IMG/VR virus record: IMGVR_UViG_3300042889_001272 | Span: 124,001-188,000 of that record | Reading direction: 5' to 3' (one strand) | Length of the DNA stretch: 64,000 nucleotides | Source: a virus | Shown here: piece after piece, positions 14,482 through 22,588 of the stretch | Position numbering within the stretch: position 1 is the stretch's first letter | How the letters are laid out: each line of letters opens with the position of its first letter | The notes under the pieces: generated by a model | The model's database searches: none | What the model was told of the DNA's origin: nothing | Seen by the model: only the letters and a program-made list of their open reading frames with translations | Translations under genes and position numbers: made by a program

Positions 14482-14501
14482 GGGGCACAGAAGTGTGCCC
14501 C
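14482..14501 (+). terminator. hairpin terminator
   Basis: Perfect 8-bp stem GGGGCACA / TGTGCCCC with GAAG tetraloop, followed by a T-rich but interrupted tail (ATCTTTACCTTTCTT). Confidence 0.75.
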
Positions 14502-14527
14502 ATCTTTACCTTTCTTAGGAAATCATA

Positions 14528-14758
14528 ATGAGTAGATTACAATTACATGGGCGTAACTATGTAGTGTTTGATGCCAGTAACAAGGAACATCGTAAGTGGT
14601 TTGCTGACTTTAATGCAACTCGTCGTTGGGGTAACTGCCCTGTGCGTTTTGTTGTCAACGATGATCACGGCGATTTGATCACCCAAGTACAGCGAGAACT
14701 AATCCAGTTCTACGTTGATAAAGAATTTAAACTAAACAAAGAAGTAAAAGCAAAATGA
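14528..14758 (+). CDS. hypothetical protein, 76 aa
   Basis: Small mixed alpha/beta protein (LQLHGRNYVVFDASNKEHRK; CPVRFVVNDDHGDLITQVQRE). RBS AGGAAA 7 nt upstream. It overlaps the next tiny ORF by 4 nt. No separate promoter is seen, so it probably depends on read-through of the hairpin at 14482. Function unknown. Confidence 0.7.
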   Translation: MSRLQLHGRNYVVFDASNKEHRKWFADFNATRRWGNCPVRFVVNDDHGDLITQVQRELIQFYVDKEFKLNKEVKAK

Positions 14759-14874
14759 CATATACTGCACCGACACCAATGCCTAAAGAAGGCGATAAAG
14801 TACGTAGTTCAACTGGCGGAGTCATTACATACACAAAGACAGGTTTGATCCACACTATGTCTAAGAATCGTTAA
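14755..14874 (+). CDS. 39-aa hypothetical peptide
   Basis: Begins in an ATGA overlap with the preceding stop. Translation starts MTYTAPTPMPKEGDKVRSS and ends HTMSKNR. It resembles a small beta-hairpin peptide, and its stop abuts the next promoter. The coupling supports it, but it is too short for a firm call. Confidence 0.5.
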   Translation: MTYTAPTPMPKEGDKVRSSTGGVITYTKTGLIHTMSKNR

Positions 14875-14903
14875 TTGACACAATTAAGATTAGACGTTAT
14901 AAT
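14875..14903 (+). promoter_or_regulatory. early sigma70-type promoter for the MoxR gene
   Basis: TTGACA 14875-14880, 17-bp spacer, TATAAT 14898-14903, immediately after the previous stop codon. Confidence 0.88.
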
Positions 14904-14938
14904 ACATTCATAGCAAAACATTTATAGGAGTATGCTAA

Positions 14939-16054
14939 ATGGCAAAAGTAAATAAAGGCGGAGTAGGTGAACCCCGTACAGTAAAGATCACAGAAGCAAA
15001 GCGTCTCGTTCGCCATGCTATGAAGAAAAAGCGTCCAGTGTTCCTGTGGGGTCCTCCAGGCGTTGGTAAATCCGACCTTGCCGCTCAGTTGGCAGATGAA
15101 ATGGGCGGCGCACTTATTGACGTCCGTTTGAACTTGTGGGAACCTACAGACATTAAAGGTATCCCTTATTATAACGCAAAAGAAAATGTAATGAGCTGGG
15201 CCCCTCCAGCAGAACTGCCTACTAAAGAATTTGCCTCCAAGCATCCTGTAGTAGTGCTATTCCTAGACGAGCTCGCAGGTGCGGCTCCTGCTGTACAGGC
15301 CGCGGCTTACCAACTTATCCTTAACCGCAAGGTAGGCACATATGAACTGCCAGACAATGTAGTTATTATGGCGGCAGGTAACCGCATGACAGATAAAGGT
15401 GTTACTTATCGTATGCCTACTCCATTGGCTAACCGCTTTGTTCACTTTGAACTTCGCGTAGACTTTGCAGACTGGAACGTTTGGGCACTGCAAAATCGTA
15501 TCCATCCAGACGTGGTAGGTTACTTGAACTACCAAAAAGCAGACTTGTACAACTTTGATCCTACAGTACATGACCGTAGTTTTGCAACTCCACGTACTTG
15601 GATGTTCGTCAGCGACTTGCTCGACGACGACATGACAGACAACGAGCAGACAGATACTGTAGCAGGTTGCGTTGGTGAAGGTCTTGCAATTAAGTTTATG
15701 GCGCATCGTAAGATTGCCGCAGACTTGCCAACTCCTGCAGATGTATTGTCAGGTAAGGTTAAAGAATTGAAGACTAAAGAAATTAGTGCTATGTATTCTT
15801 TGACAACTGGTATGTGCTACGAGCTCAAAGACGGTTACGAGAACGCTAAGAAGAGTGGCAAGCTAGATACATGGCACACTAACTGTGAGAACTTTATCCA
15901 GTTTATGATGGATAATTTTGAGGCAGAGATGGTTATTATGGGTGCCCATACAGCACTTAAGAATTACAACTTGCCATTTGACCACAAGAAGCTCAAGAAC
16001 TTTCCAGACTTCTTCAAACGCTATGCTCACTTGGTAGTGGATGTCAGCAATTGA
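14939..16054 (+). CDS. MoxR-type AAA+ ATPase
   Basis: AAA+ ATPase of the MoxR class. Walker A GPPGVGKS at residues 38-45, Walker B VVLFLDE at ~105-111, sensor-1-like VVIMAAGN at ~140-147 and an Arg-finger region TPLANRFVHFEL after it. MoxR ATPases act as chaperones that work with a von Willebrand A (VWA) protein to assemble or activate complexes or insert metals. A VWA-like metallopeptidase gene follows 0.4 kb downstream, so the functional pair is complete. Start chosen by GGAGTATGCTAA upstream. It has its own early promoter and overlaps the next gene by 14 nt. Confidence 0.9.
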   Translation: MAKVNKGGVGEPRTVKITEAKRLVRHAMKKKRPVFLWGPPGVGKSDLAAQLADEMGGALIDVRLNLWEPTDIKGIPYYNAKENVMSWAPPAELPTKEFASKHPVVVLFLDELAGAAPAVQAAAYQLILNRKVGTYELPDNVVIMAAGNRMTDKGVTYRMPTPLANRFVHFELRVDFADWNVWALQNRIHPDVVGYLNYQKADLYNFDPTVHDRSFATPRTWMFVSDLLDDDMTDNEQTDTVAGCVGEGLAIKFMAHRKIAADLPTPADVLSGKVKELKTKEISAMYSLTTGMCYELKDGYENAKKSGKLDTWHTNCENFIQFMMDNFEAEMVIMGAHTALKNYNLPFDHKKLKNFPDFFKRYAHLVVDVSN

Positions 16055-16406
16055 CATTGAAGACGAGCTCAAGGCTCACTTGGAGTATATGACTATAGAC
16101 AAGGAAAGGGGTATCCCTTTCCGGTCTGAAATGTTGGAATTGATCTACGGCAATATGGATTATGTTAGAAGTGTGTTTGGACCAGGCGAACTTACACGAG
16201 ACAGTATCATTGACTATTTCGACCTTGCAAGGACTACTTGGTCAGAGATAGACTACACAGATGGTCGAACAAGAAACGAGTTAATCAAATGGTGCAGGTC
16301 GATGAGTATCAAACCCTTGCATTACTATGCGCCATTGGGTACCAAGATCATTTGGTTTAAAGAACCAGAGTCAGCTTTTCTTTGCCGTTTAAAATTTGGT
16401 CTTTAA
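16041..16406 (+). CDS. hypothetical protein between MoxR and VWA genes, 121 aa
   Basis: Overlaps the MoxR stop by 14 nt and ends exactly where the next promoter starts. Acidic N-terminal half (IDIEDELKAHLEYMTIDKER) and a C-terminal half with YAPLGTKIIWFKEPESAF. No known domain. Its position suggests it takes part in the MoxR/VWA system as an adaptor, but this rests only on context. Confidence 0.7.
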   Translation: MSAIDIEDELKAHLEYMTIDKERGIPFRSEMLELIYGNMDYVRSVFGPGELTRDSIIDYFDLARTTWSEIDYTDGRTRNELIKWCRSMSIKPLHYYAPLGTKIIWFKEPESAFLCRLKFGL

Positions 16407-16435
16407 TTGACATTAAATAAGTTTAAGTGTATAAT
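16407..16435 (+). promoter_or_regulatory. early sigma70-type promoter for the VWA-like gene
   Basis: TTGACA 16407-16412, 17-bp spacer, TATAAT 16430-16435. Confidence 0.88.
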
Positions 16436-16455
16436 AGATACATACAGGAGCAAAT

Positions 16456-17649
16456 ATGAAATTCACAACAAAAGATAGACTTACTAAAGCCCGTGTTAAG
16501 ATGTTGCTTAAACATCCATTTTGGGGTAACTTGGCAACCCGTCTTAAAATGGTAGAGAACAGTGACTGGCTGACAACTGCCGCTACAGATGGTCGCCACT
16601 TTTACTATTGTGAAAAGTTTATTGAAAGTCTAGACGACGAAGAACTAGTTTTCTTGTTTGGACACGAAGTCGGACACATTGTCTATGACCACATGGGACG
16701 TCGTGGAGATAGAGATCCTCAGTTATGGAACATGGCCGGTGACTATCTTATCAACGATATGCTTATCCAAAACAATGTAGGCAAAAAGATTACCAAGGTG
16801 CCAATCCTTTGGGATCCTAAATTCCGCGACATGACAGCAGAAGAAGTCTATGACGACTTGTTTAAGAACGCTGTTAAAATCCAAGTTACTTTGGACATGC
16901 ACATGGACGGTTCTGGTGAAGAAGGCGAAGAAGGCAAAGGCAGTGACGGCAAGAGTAAGTCCAGTGGCATTAAGATTGACGAAGAAACTGCCAAGAAGAT
17001 GCGTGACGAGATGAAAGAAGCTATCCTGCAAAGTGCCCAAGCGGCAGGTGCAGGTAACGTTCCATCAGGTATCAAACGTCTTATTAACCAGTTTACTGCT
17101 CCTAAGATGCGTTGGCAAGACCTGTTGCGTATCCAATTAGAATCTAGTTTGAAAAATAACTATAGTTTTATGCGTCCCAGCCGTAAGGCTTGGCATACCG
17201 GTGCAGTATTGCCCGGCATGTTGCCAGCAGAAGAATTGGATATTGTAGTTGCCATCGACATGTCGGGCAGTATTAGCAATGAGATGGCACAGGATTTCTT
17301 GTCAGAAGTCAGAGGCATGATGGATTTGTATAATAGTTACAAAATCCATGTATTCTGTTTTGACACAGAAGTGTACAATCCCGTAACGTTCAGCGATGAC
17401 TACGGCGATGACATCGCTACATATGAAACAATGGGCGGTGGTGGCACAGACTTTGACGCTTGCTGGCGTTATATGAAGGAAGAAGATATTAATCCCAAAC
17501 AGTTTATTATGTTTACAGACGGATATCCATACGACAGTTGGGGTGACGAAAACTACTGCGACACGTTATTTGTTGTGCATGGTAATGAACAGATAGAAGC
17601 ACCGTTTGGCGTTACAGCACATTATACTTTTGACAACGAAACCGTTTAA
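16456..17649 (+). CDS. VWA-like protein with N-terminal metallopeptidase-like domain
   Basis: Two-domain protein of the DUF2201-like metallopeptidase + VWA-like type. N-terminal HEVGH at residues 70-74 in LFGHEVGHIVYDH is a zinc-peptidase HExxH motif. After a Gly/Glu/Lys/Ser-rich linker (~152-170) and helices, the C-terminal domain carries a VWA MIDAS-type motif DMSGSIS at 268-274, with GGGGTDFDACW as the Thr/Asp loop. It normally pairs with a MoxR ATPase, present just upstream. Target proteins are unknown. RBS AGGAG 6 nt upstream, separate early promoter, UUCG-loop terminator after the stop. Confidence 0.88.
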   Translation: MKFTTKDRLTKARVKMLLKHPFWGNLATRLKMVENSDWLTTAATDGRHFYYCEKFIESLDDEELVFLFGHEVGHIVYDHMGRRGDRDPQLWNMAGDYLINDMLIQNNVGKKITKVPILWDPKFRDMTAEEVYDDLFKNAVKIQVTLDMHMDGSGEEGEEGKGSDGKSKSSGIKIDEETAKKMRDEMKEAILQSAQAAGAGNVPSGIKRLINQFTAPKMRWQDLLRIQLESSLKNNYSFMRPSRKAWHTGAVLPGMLPAEELDIVVAIDMSGSISNEMAQDFLSEVRGMMDLYNSYKIHVFCFDTEVYNPVTFSDDYGDDIATYETMGGGGTDFDACWRYMKEEDINPKQFIMFTDGYPYDSWGDENYCDTLFVVHGNEQIEAPFGVTAHYTFDNETV

Positions 17650-17664
17650 TTTTATTATTTTTAA

Positions 17665-17684
17665 ATAGGACCTTCGGGTCCTAT
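17665..17684 (+). terminator. rho-independent terminator with TTCG loop
   Basis: 8-bp stem ATAGGACC / GGTCCTAT closed by a stable TTCG tetraloop, followed by TCTTTT. Confidence 0.85.
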
Positions 17685-17688
17685 TCTT

Positions 17689-17717
17689 TTGACTATGTGC
17701 AAGAAGTGTGTTATAAT
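17689..17717 (+). promoter_or_regulatory. early sigma70-type promoter
   Basis: TTGACT 17689-17694, 17-bp spacer, TATAAT 17712-17717, just after the terminator. Confidence 0.8.
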
Positions 17718-17729
17718 AAGAACATATGC

Positions 17730-17737
17730 TATAAATA
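17730..17737 (+). promoter_or_regulatory. T4-type late promoter box TATAAATA
   Basis: Exact TATAAATA consensus 39 nt before the ATG at 17777, just downstream of an early promoter, so the following genes may be expressed both early and late. Confidence 0.7.
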
Positions 17738-17776
17738 AAATAGGTATATAATATATCAACCTTAAGGAGTATTTAA

Positions 17777-18007
17777 ATGAACATTAACGATCTTTCCGTT
17801 TTATTTGCGGCTGTCGAACTAGCTGTCAAACGTGGAACATTCAGTATTTTTGAAATTGGTACAGTCGGGCAATCCGCTGACCGTTTGGGAGCATTTTTAA
17901 AAGAAGCTAACGAACAAGCCAAGGCTGCTCAAGAAGCAGAACAAGCTGCCGCAGAAGGTCAAGCACCTGCTGAAGCCGCGCCTGAAGCTCCAGTAGAGCA
18001 GGCCTAA
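17777..18007 (+). CDS. hypothetical protein with Ala/Glu-rich tail, 76 aa
   Basis: The N-terminal half is a short helical domain (NDLSVLFAAVELAVKRG; VGQSADRLGAFLKEA). The C-terminal ~30 residues are low-complexity Ala/Glu/Pro (EAEQAAAEGQAPAEAAPEA) and probably disordered. RBS AAGGAG. Preceded by tandem early and late promoters and followed by two unknown genes in the same unit. It may be a minor structural or scaffold-like protein; evidence is weak. Confidence 0.72.
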   Translation: MNINDLSVLFAAVELAVKRGTFSIFEIGTVGQSADRLGAFLKEANEQAKAAQEAEQAAAEGQAPAEAAPEAPVEQA

Positions 18008-18020
18008 TTAGGAATCGACT

Positions 18021-18602
18021 ATGCCTAAGTTTACTAAACATGTAGGGCAAGTTGTTAGCACAGGTAAGAAATGTGTTGTTGTATTTAGAACAATACCTAA
18101 TGACACATCTTCTTGCCTTGTTATACAAACAGAAGATATTCCCAGTCTTTATCACGATGACTTAATCAACGCTGTTGAAAGTGATAGTGCTCAAGAAGAC
18201 ATGGATTTCTACAAATATGCTCAACGTACACAATTCCATGATGGACGAACTATACTAGAAGGTAGTCATCAAAGTAATTGGATGATCAAATATCCAACCT
18301 CTGAGATTATGATGCTGCCAACTTTAGAACATAAAATTCTACTCAGCGATCTTAACCAAAAATTAGATCAAGCAGGTAGAACAACCAGCGGTGACATTAG
18401 TCAACCAGCACTAGAAGGTAAACCAGCTGGTATTTTGGATGAAAAAGACATTGCTAATCAAATGCGCGGTCAAGCGGCCTTCTTTCGCAAGGAAGCAGAA
18501 CGTTTACTTAAAGAAGCAAATGATTTAGATCCAACAGCGGTAACTGCCTCGCCCGTTGCTGAGGCTTCTACGCCTAAGCGAGCATACAATAAAAAAAAGT
18601 AA
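18021..18602 (+). CDS. conserved phage hypothetical protein, 193 aa
   Basis: Two parts: a ~110-residue N-terminal domain (TKHVGQVVSTGKKCVVVFR; IQTEDIPSLYHDDLINAVES) and a helical, basic tail (NQMRGQAAFFRKEAERLLKE; PKRAYNKKK). The N-terminal part reminds me of an unnamed conserved protein of T4-like marine phages. RBS AGGAATCG upstream. Function unknown; it shares an early/late dual promoter. Confidence 0.75.
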   Translation: MPKFTKHVGQVVSTGKKCVVVFRTIPNDTSSCLVIQTEDIPSLYHDDLINAVESDSAQEDMDFYKYAQRTQFHDGRTILEGSHQSNWMIKYPTSEIMMLPTLEHKILLSDLNQKLDQAGRTTSGDISQPALEGKPAGILDEKDIANQMRGQAAFFRKEAERLLKEANDLDPTAVTASPVAEASTPKRAYNKKK

Positions 18603-18618
18603 GTAAGGAACCCGAGCC

Positions 18619-18930
18619 ATGGCTATTAGGAAAAAGGATAGAAGTTTTGAAGAAATCCTTAAGGATGTTGTCATGGAAGAAGTTCCTATAGAATATATAA
18701 CACATATTCAACTTAAACTTATCAACGGAGATGTTCTTGAATTTAATCAAGAAGAACTAGAAGGCTTAAAAGATGCCGGCGAAATTCTCAAAGCACAGGG
18801 TCTAGAGCACTTGCGTGATAATATTCAAGACATCGAGGTTTTTATTGATAGCAGTAAAATCAAAAATCGCGTTATAAAGTATGTACGTGGTATATTAACC
18901 AGCCAATTTGGAGATGAAAGGCAGACATAG
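18619..18930 (+). CDS. hypothetical protein, 103 aa
   Basis: Acidic helical protein (KDRSFEEILKDVVMEEVPIE; IQLKLINGDVLEFNQEELEG) ending in VIKYVRGILTSQFG. It closes the 17.8-18.9 kb unit, 16 nt after the previous gene. Unknown function; the middle looks like a small beta-hairpin domain. Confidence 0.72.
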   Translation: MAIRKKDRSFEEILKDVVMEEVPIEYITHIQLKLINGDVLEFNQEELEGLKDAGEILKAQGLEHLRDNIQDIEVFIDSSKIKNRVIKYVRGILTSQFGDERQT

Positions 18931-18951
18931 TACTAAATACGTATGAATTAA

Positions 18952-19296
18952 ATGTTCATACTCATGTCAATAAAACCTGCTTGCCTTAATAAAACAACAA
19001 GCCCATTTGTGAAATCAGACGGGTCACTTCTTCCATGTTGTTGGGCAAGTACTAGTTCTGACACTATTAAATTTCTAGGCAAAGAAAAATATTCACAATT
19101 AAATTTATATCATCATACTGTTGATGAAATTTATTCATCTGATGCTTATAAATTAATAAAATCAAAAATATTAGGCGAAAATCCTTTTGATATATGCAAA
19201 CAGTGGTGTAATGTGTTGCGGCGATCACAGCGACAAGACTACTTCATAGATTCATCGGAAATAGATGACTACATTAATAAGTATATTACTTTATAA
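18952..19296 (+). CDS. stand-alone SPASM-like domain protein, 114 aa
   Basis: A detached auxiliary-cluster domain: PACLNKTTSPFVKSDGSLLPCCW gives a Cys then a Cys pair after a Gly, and ICKQWC near residue 83 gives the later Cys pair, the layout of SPASM/twitch domains of radical SAM enzymes. The partner core is the next gene, only 4 nt later, so the two probably form one enzyme from two chains. A similar split pair lies on the minus strand at 39.3-40.2 kb, while the homologue at 41.0-42.2 kb is fused. ATG at 18952 or 18964 are both possible. Confidence 0.72.
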   Translation: MFILMSIKPACLNKTTSPFVKSDGSLLPCCWASTSSDTIKFLGKEKYSQLNLYHHTVDEIYSSDAYKLIKSKILGENPFDICKQWCNVLRRSQRQDYFIDSSEIDDYINKYITL

Positions 19297-19300
19297 TTTT

Positions 19301-19972
19301 ATGTATAAATTAAAGACCCAAGTAATAGAATTAGAACTAACTTCAAAATGCACACTGCTATGCCCTGAATGTGCTAGAACCATGGATAAAGAAGAAACTA
19401 AAAACAAATGGAATTTTGGTGAGTTAGATATAGAAATTATAGAAAAATTGGCCAGCCAAACTCCTTACATAAGAACATTTAATTTTTGTGGTGGTTACGG
19501 TGATCCAATTTATCATAGCAGACTATTTGATATAATTGATATTTGCCATCGTTATAATAAATCAATTCACATAGAAACTGCGGGCAATCTTAGAAGCAAA
19601 GAATGGTGGAATAAATTGTCATTAATCCTCGGTGAACGCGATTCTATTTGTTTCAGTGTAGACGGATTAAAACATAGTAATCACATTTACAGAATAAATT
19701 CCAATTGGGATAGCATATTGAATGCCATGACTATCATGAGTGAATCATCATGCCATACGAAATGGAAATGGATATTGTTCAAATCTAATCAAGATGATGT
19801 TTTGGAAGGTTACAAATTAAGCAAGAAACTTGGTATTAAAAAATTTGAGCTAGTGGAAAGCGGTAGAATAACTCCGGGGAATGAGCCTACTAAATCAGTA
19901 AAGCAGATTTTAGCAGAGTTAAGAGAATATAACGAAACACAAGGACTTGACAACTATATTATTTTAAAGTAA
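19301..19972 (+). CDS. radical SAM core protein, split type (GGYGDP subfamily)
   Basis: Radical SAM core. SKCTLLCPECART holds the CxxxCxxC cluster motif at residues 17-24. The GGE-like motif is GGYGDPIYHS instead of GGEP, and SVDGL marks a later core strand. I choose the ATG at 19301; the longer frame from 19265 overlaps the SPASM gene. At 223 residues it lacks the SPASM part, which is the gene just upstream. Closest relative in the window is the 39.6-40.2 kb protein (same SSKCTL-type start, GGYGDPIYH, WKWI.FK). The SAM chemistry is supported; the substrate is unknown. Confidence 0.85.
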   Translation: MYKLKTQVIELELTSKCTLLCPECARTMDKEETKNKWNFGELDIEIIEKLASQTPYIRTFNFCGGYGDPIYHSRLFDIIDICHRYNKSIHIETAGNLRSKEWWNKLSLILGERDSICFSVDGLKHSNHIYRINSNWDSILNAMTIMSESSCHTKWKWILFKSNQDDVLEGYKLSKKLGIKKFELVESGRITPGNEPTKSVKQILAELREYNETQGLDNYIILK

Positions 19973-19997
19973 AATAATACTTTTAAAGAAGTTATAA

Positions 19998-20882
19998 ATG
20001 ACACTAAGAACAGAAATTAATTTTGAAACAGATAAGAACTATCTTCCAGTATTGGATCATGGTTTTGTAGGTCTTGTTGACTACATGGGCAGTGATAGCG
20101 CCATCGTTCAAGCCGCTCGTGTTAGTTATGGTGCTGGGACAAAACAAGTTCAAGATGATAGAAACCTAATCCGGTATCTAATGCGTCACGAACATACTAC
20201 ACCTTTTGAAATGTGTGAGGTAAAGTTCCACATTAAACTTCCTATCTTCGTTATGCGACAGTTGGTACGTCATCGTACTGCCAGCATGAACGAATACAGT
20301 GCTCGTTATAGTGTGCTTACAGATGAGTTTTACATTCCCGAACTAGAACAAATCCAAAAGCAAAGCACAAGTAACAAACAAGGGCGTGAAGATGCCGAGT
20401 GGGGCTTTGAAGAAAAGCGTGGCGTTCAACATGCCTTCCAACGTAGCTTTCATAATGCATACAAAGAATATGCAAGTTTGCTAGGTAAGGAAGATTCTGG
20501 ACTAGCACGTGAGTTGGCTAGAAGTGTGCTTCCGGTAGGCGGATATACAGAATTGTATTGGAAAGCCAACTTGAAGAACTTTTTACACATGGCTCGCTTG
20601 CGTATGGATCCACATGCACAATGGGAGATCCGTGAGTTTGCAGGTGCTATGTATAACTTGGTTAAACCTTTGTTCCCAGAGGCTTGCGTGGCATTCGAGG
20701 ACTACGCTGTTAACTCAGTTAAGTTGAGTACTGGAGAATATCAGCTTGTTAAGAGTTTAATCAGCAAAGAAAAATGGGCTACTATGGTTACAAAATACGG
20801 CAATGACGAAAAAGCCCTGGGACAAGACGTAGGGCTTGGTGCTCGTGAACTCAAAGAGTTTAAAGAAAAATTAGGCTTGTAA
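19998..20882 (+). CDS. thyX: flavin-dependent thymidylate synthase ThyX
   Basis: ThyX makes dTMP from dUMP using FAD and methylene-tetrahydrofolate. The ThyX signature is RHRTASMNEYSAR at residues 91-103 (RHRxxSxNxxSxR). Other family segments are HEHTTPFEMCEVKFHIKLP and the C-terminal LRMDPHAQWEIREFA. Full length (294 aa). It is the last + strand gene before the long minus-strand operon and overlaps its last gene by 12 bp at the 3' ends (convergent). No terminator hairpin is obvious between them. Confidence 0.95.
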   Translation: MTLRTEINFETDKNYLPVLDHGFVGLVDYMGSDSAIVQAARVSYGAGTKQVQDDRNLIRYLMRHEHTTPFEMCEVKFHIKLPIFVMRQLVRHRTASMNEYSARYSVLTDEFYIPELEQIQKQSTSNKQGREDAEWGFEEKRGVQHAFQRSFHNAYKEYASLLGKEDSGLARELARSVLPVGGYTELYWKANLKNFLHMARLRMDPHAQWEIREFAGAMYNLVKPLFPEACVAFEDYAVNSVKLSTGEYQLVKSLISKEKWATMVTKYGNDEKALGQDVGLGARELKEFKEKLGL

Positions 20883-21425
20883 AGGATCAACGCTGATTTC
20901 ATTTATATGAAACTCAGCGGGTTGTTCTAAAATCCATTTAATATAACTAGCCGCACCCTGAATAGGAATTGTTTTCCTGTCAGGGTGTTTTGCTTGTACA
21001 TTACTTAAACTGCCAAAGCTAATTAATGTGACTCTGGGGTTCTTTGCCCAGACTCCGGACATGCCTAGACTATTAGCGTAATCGCGCAATGCTTTCTTTT
21101 CAGCATTATAAAGCCAATCTGTGGCTTTCATCACTCTGTCAGTAGTACTACCTATACAAATAATCAAAGTTTGTTTGCCTGCTAGTTTAAGTTTCTTGTA
21201 TACCGCTTCGAGTAGCAAAACTTGATTAAACTTCCATAATGCACTATTAATAATTACTGCATCATAATCAACACTCATCTCGGCAAATACTTGTTGATTC
21301 TCTGCTTTAGTTAAATCTAAATCATGAGTTGTTCTACTTACAAATGTTAATTCATGTTGTGTTAACTCTAAATTTAGTGCCTCTGCTAGACCAAAATCTG
21401 GATTACCTGATATTAATATTTTCAT
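20871..21425 (-). CDS. short-chain dehydrogenase/epimerase-like protein
   Basis: Rossmann-fold SDR-like protein. N-terminal KILISGNPDFGLAEAL is a nucleotide-binding start (a variant of TGxxxGIG), VDYDAVIINSALW resembles the NNA-type strand, and YNAEKKAL supplies Tyr-x-x-x-Lys (residues ~106-110) for catalysis. At 184 aa it is shorter than a typical SDR (~250), so its substrate part is reduced. It overlaps the radical SAM gene upstream by 4 nt, is the last gene of the minus operon and may reduce or oxidise a pathway intermediate. Confidence 0.7.
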   Translation of the reverse strand: MKILISGNPDFGLAEALNLELTQHELTFVSRTTHDLDLTKAENQQVFAEMSVDYDAVIINSALWKFNQVLLLEAVYKKLKLAGKQTLIICIGSTTDRVMKATDWLYNAEKKALRDYANSLGMSGVWAKNPRVTLISFGSLSNVQAKHPDRKTIPIQGAASYIKWILEQPAEFHINEISVDPLQA

Positions 21426-22588
21426 AAGAATGTTGTATCTCCTGGGAACAAAGGTAATTTAGTGCCTGGCGCACGTTTTGGAATCTTACTGTCAGCACTA
21501 CTCACACAACTTGTTCCGCCACAGGGCATTGGTTTATCGTATAACTTGAAGCCGGTTTCGATATGTCCTAATGGAACTTCACTACAACTGTAACTACGTT
21601 TTACTGTGCCATCTGGTTCGCGGATAATAATACTTCGATAGCCACTGCTACACTCCCAACCATTGAAGTTGTTAAAGTTGAATGCGTTAAAACGTTCTGC
21701 CTGATCCATGAACCATGGATTTCCTTCTTTATCAACAAATTCGATTTGATAATGAGGGTCAACATCGACTTGTTTTTTACGACTAGGATCGGCTCTATCA
21801 ATTATAAAAGTAGGTTTTGGACGTTGAACAAGGCCTGCGGCTAATGCTTTTTCTTCTGTGTAAGCACGTTGTGGCATACCATTGTGTAACTTAGCCAACA
21901 TCTCGGGTGTATAACCATCTACTACACGGCTTGCTGTGGGATCGCTTTGTGGCTTGAGTGTAACGTTAATACCTCTATTATGAAAGTATAAACTTAGATC
22001 ATAAATCTCGTTGAACTGCTCTGGAACCATGACCATGTTGATAGTAATCTGAGTGTCATATTCTTGACACAAGACTAACTTGTCAGCAAACTCTTCAACC
22101 TTCTTATCAGTGTCGACGTGTTCACGATGACAACTTGCTGTGATACTAGCACGATGGAAGTGCTTGACTGCTGGTACATACTTTTCTTCAAACCATTTAA
22201 TCGGTCGACTCATGTTACTGGTCATATGTACACTAGTATAGTTTGTGTTAGCCGCATCATTGTTTAAGTGATTAAGGATATCAATGTACGCAGGATGGAA
22301 TGTGGGTTCTCCGCCACTTAAACTAAAGTGGAAACTATTAAATCCATTTTCTCTTGCTTGACGTTTGATCTCGTCCACAGTATGCAACATCAAAGGAGTG
22401 GGACGATGATCTTTAGTATCACTGCGAGCATAAGGCCAGCAATAACTGCAACGATAGTTACAGTAGCGTCCTAGTAGCCACGATACGGTAAACATATCGC
22501 GGTATAGCATTGTTCTTTGTCCAACTCTAACTAGATCCTTAAACGGAATCTTAGTAAAGTCATAATCACTGGTTTTTAAATCACTCAT
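21422..22588 (-). CDS. radical SAM protein with C-terminal SPASM-like Cys region (type B)
   Basis: Radical SAM enzyme of 388 aa. Cluster motif RYCNYRCSYCWPY with C43, C47, C50; GGEP motif SLSGGEPTFHP at ~90-100. The C-terminal ~90 residues hold further Cys (WECSSGY, SYSCSEV, PCGGTSC) suited to auxiliary Fe-S clusters. It resembles the 22.8-23.8 kb protein and the 29.5-30.6 kb split pair, all with N-terminal core and C-terminal Cys domain. It overlaps both neighbours (4 and 8 nt). Substrate unknown; SPASM-type enzymes usually modify peptides, sugars or cofactors. Confidence 0.88.
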   Translation of the reverse strand: MSDLKTSDYDFTKIPFKDLVRVGQRTMLYRDMFTVSWLLGRYCNYRCSYCWPYARSDTKDHRPTPLMLHTVDEIKRQARENGFNSFHFSLSGGEPTFHPAYIDILNHLNNDAANTNYTSVHMTSNMSRPIKWFEEKYVPAVKHFHRASITASCHREHVDTDKKVEEFADKLVLCQEYDTQITINMVMVPEQFNEIYDLSLYFHNRGINVTLKPQSDPTASRVVDGYTPEMLAKLHNGMPQRAYTEEKALAAGLVQRPKPTFIIDRADPSRKKQVDVDPHYQIEFVDKEGNPWFMDQAERFNAFNFNNFNGWECSSGYRSIIIREPDGTVKRSYSCSEVPLGHIETGFKLYDKPMPCGGTSCVSSADSKIPKRAPGTKLPLFPGDTTFL

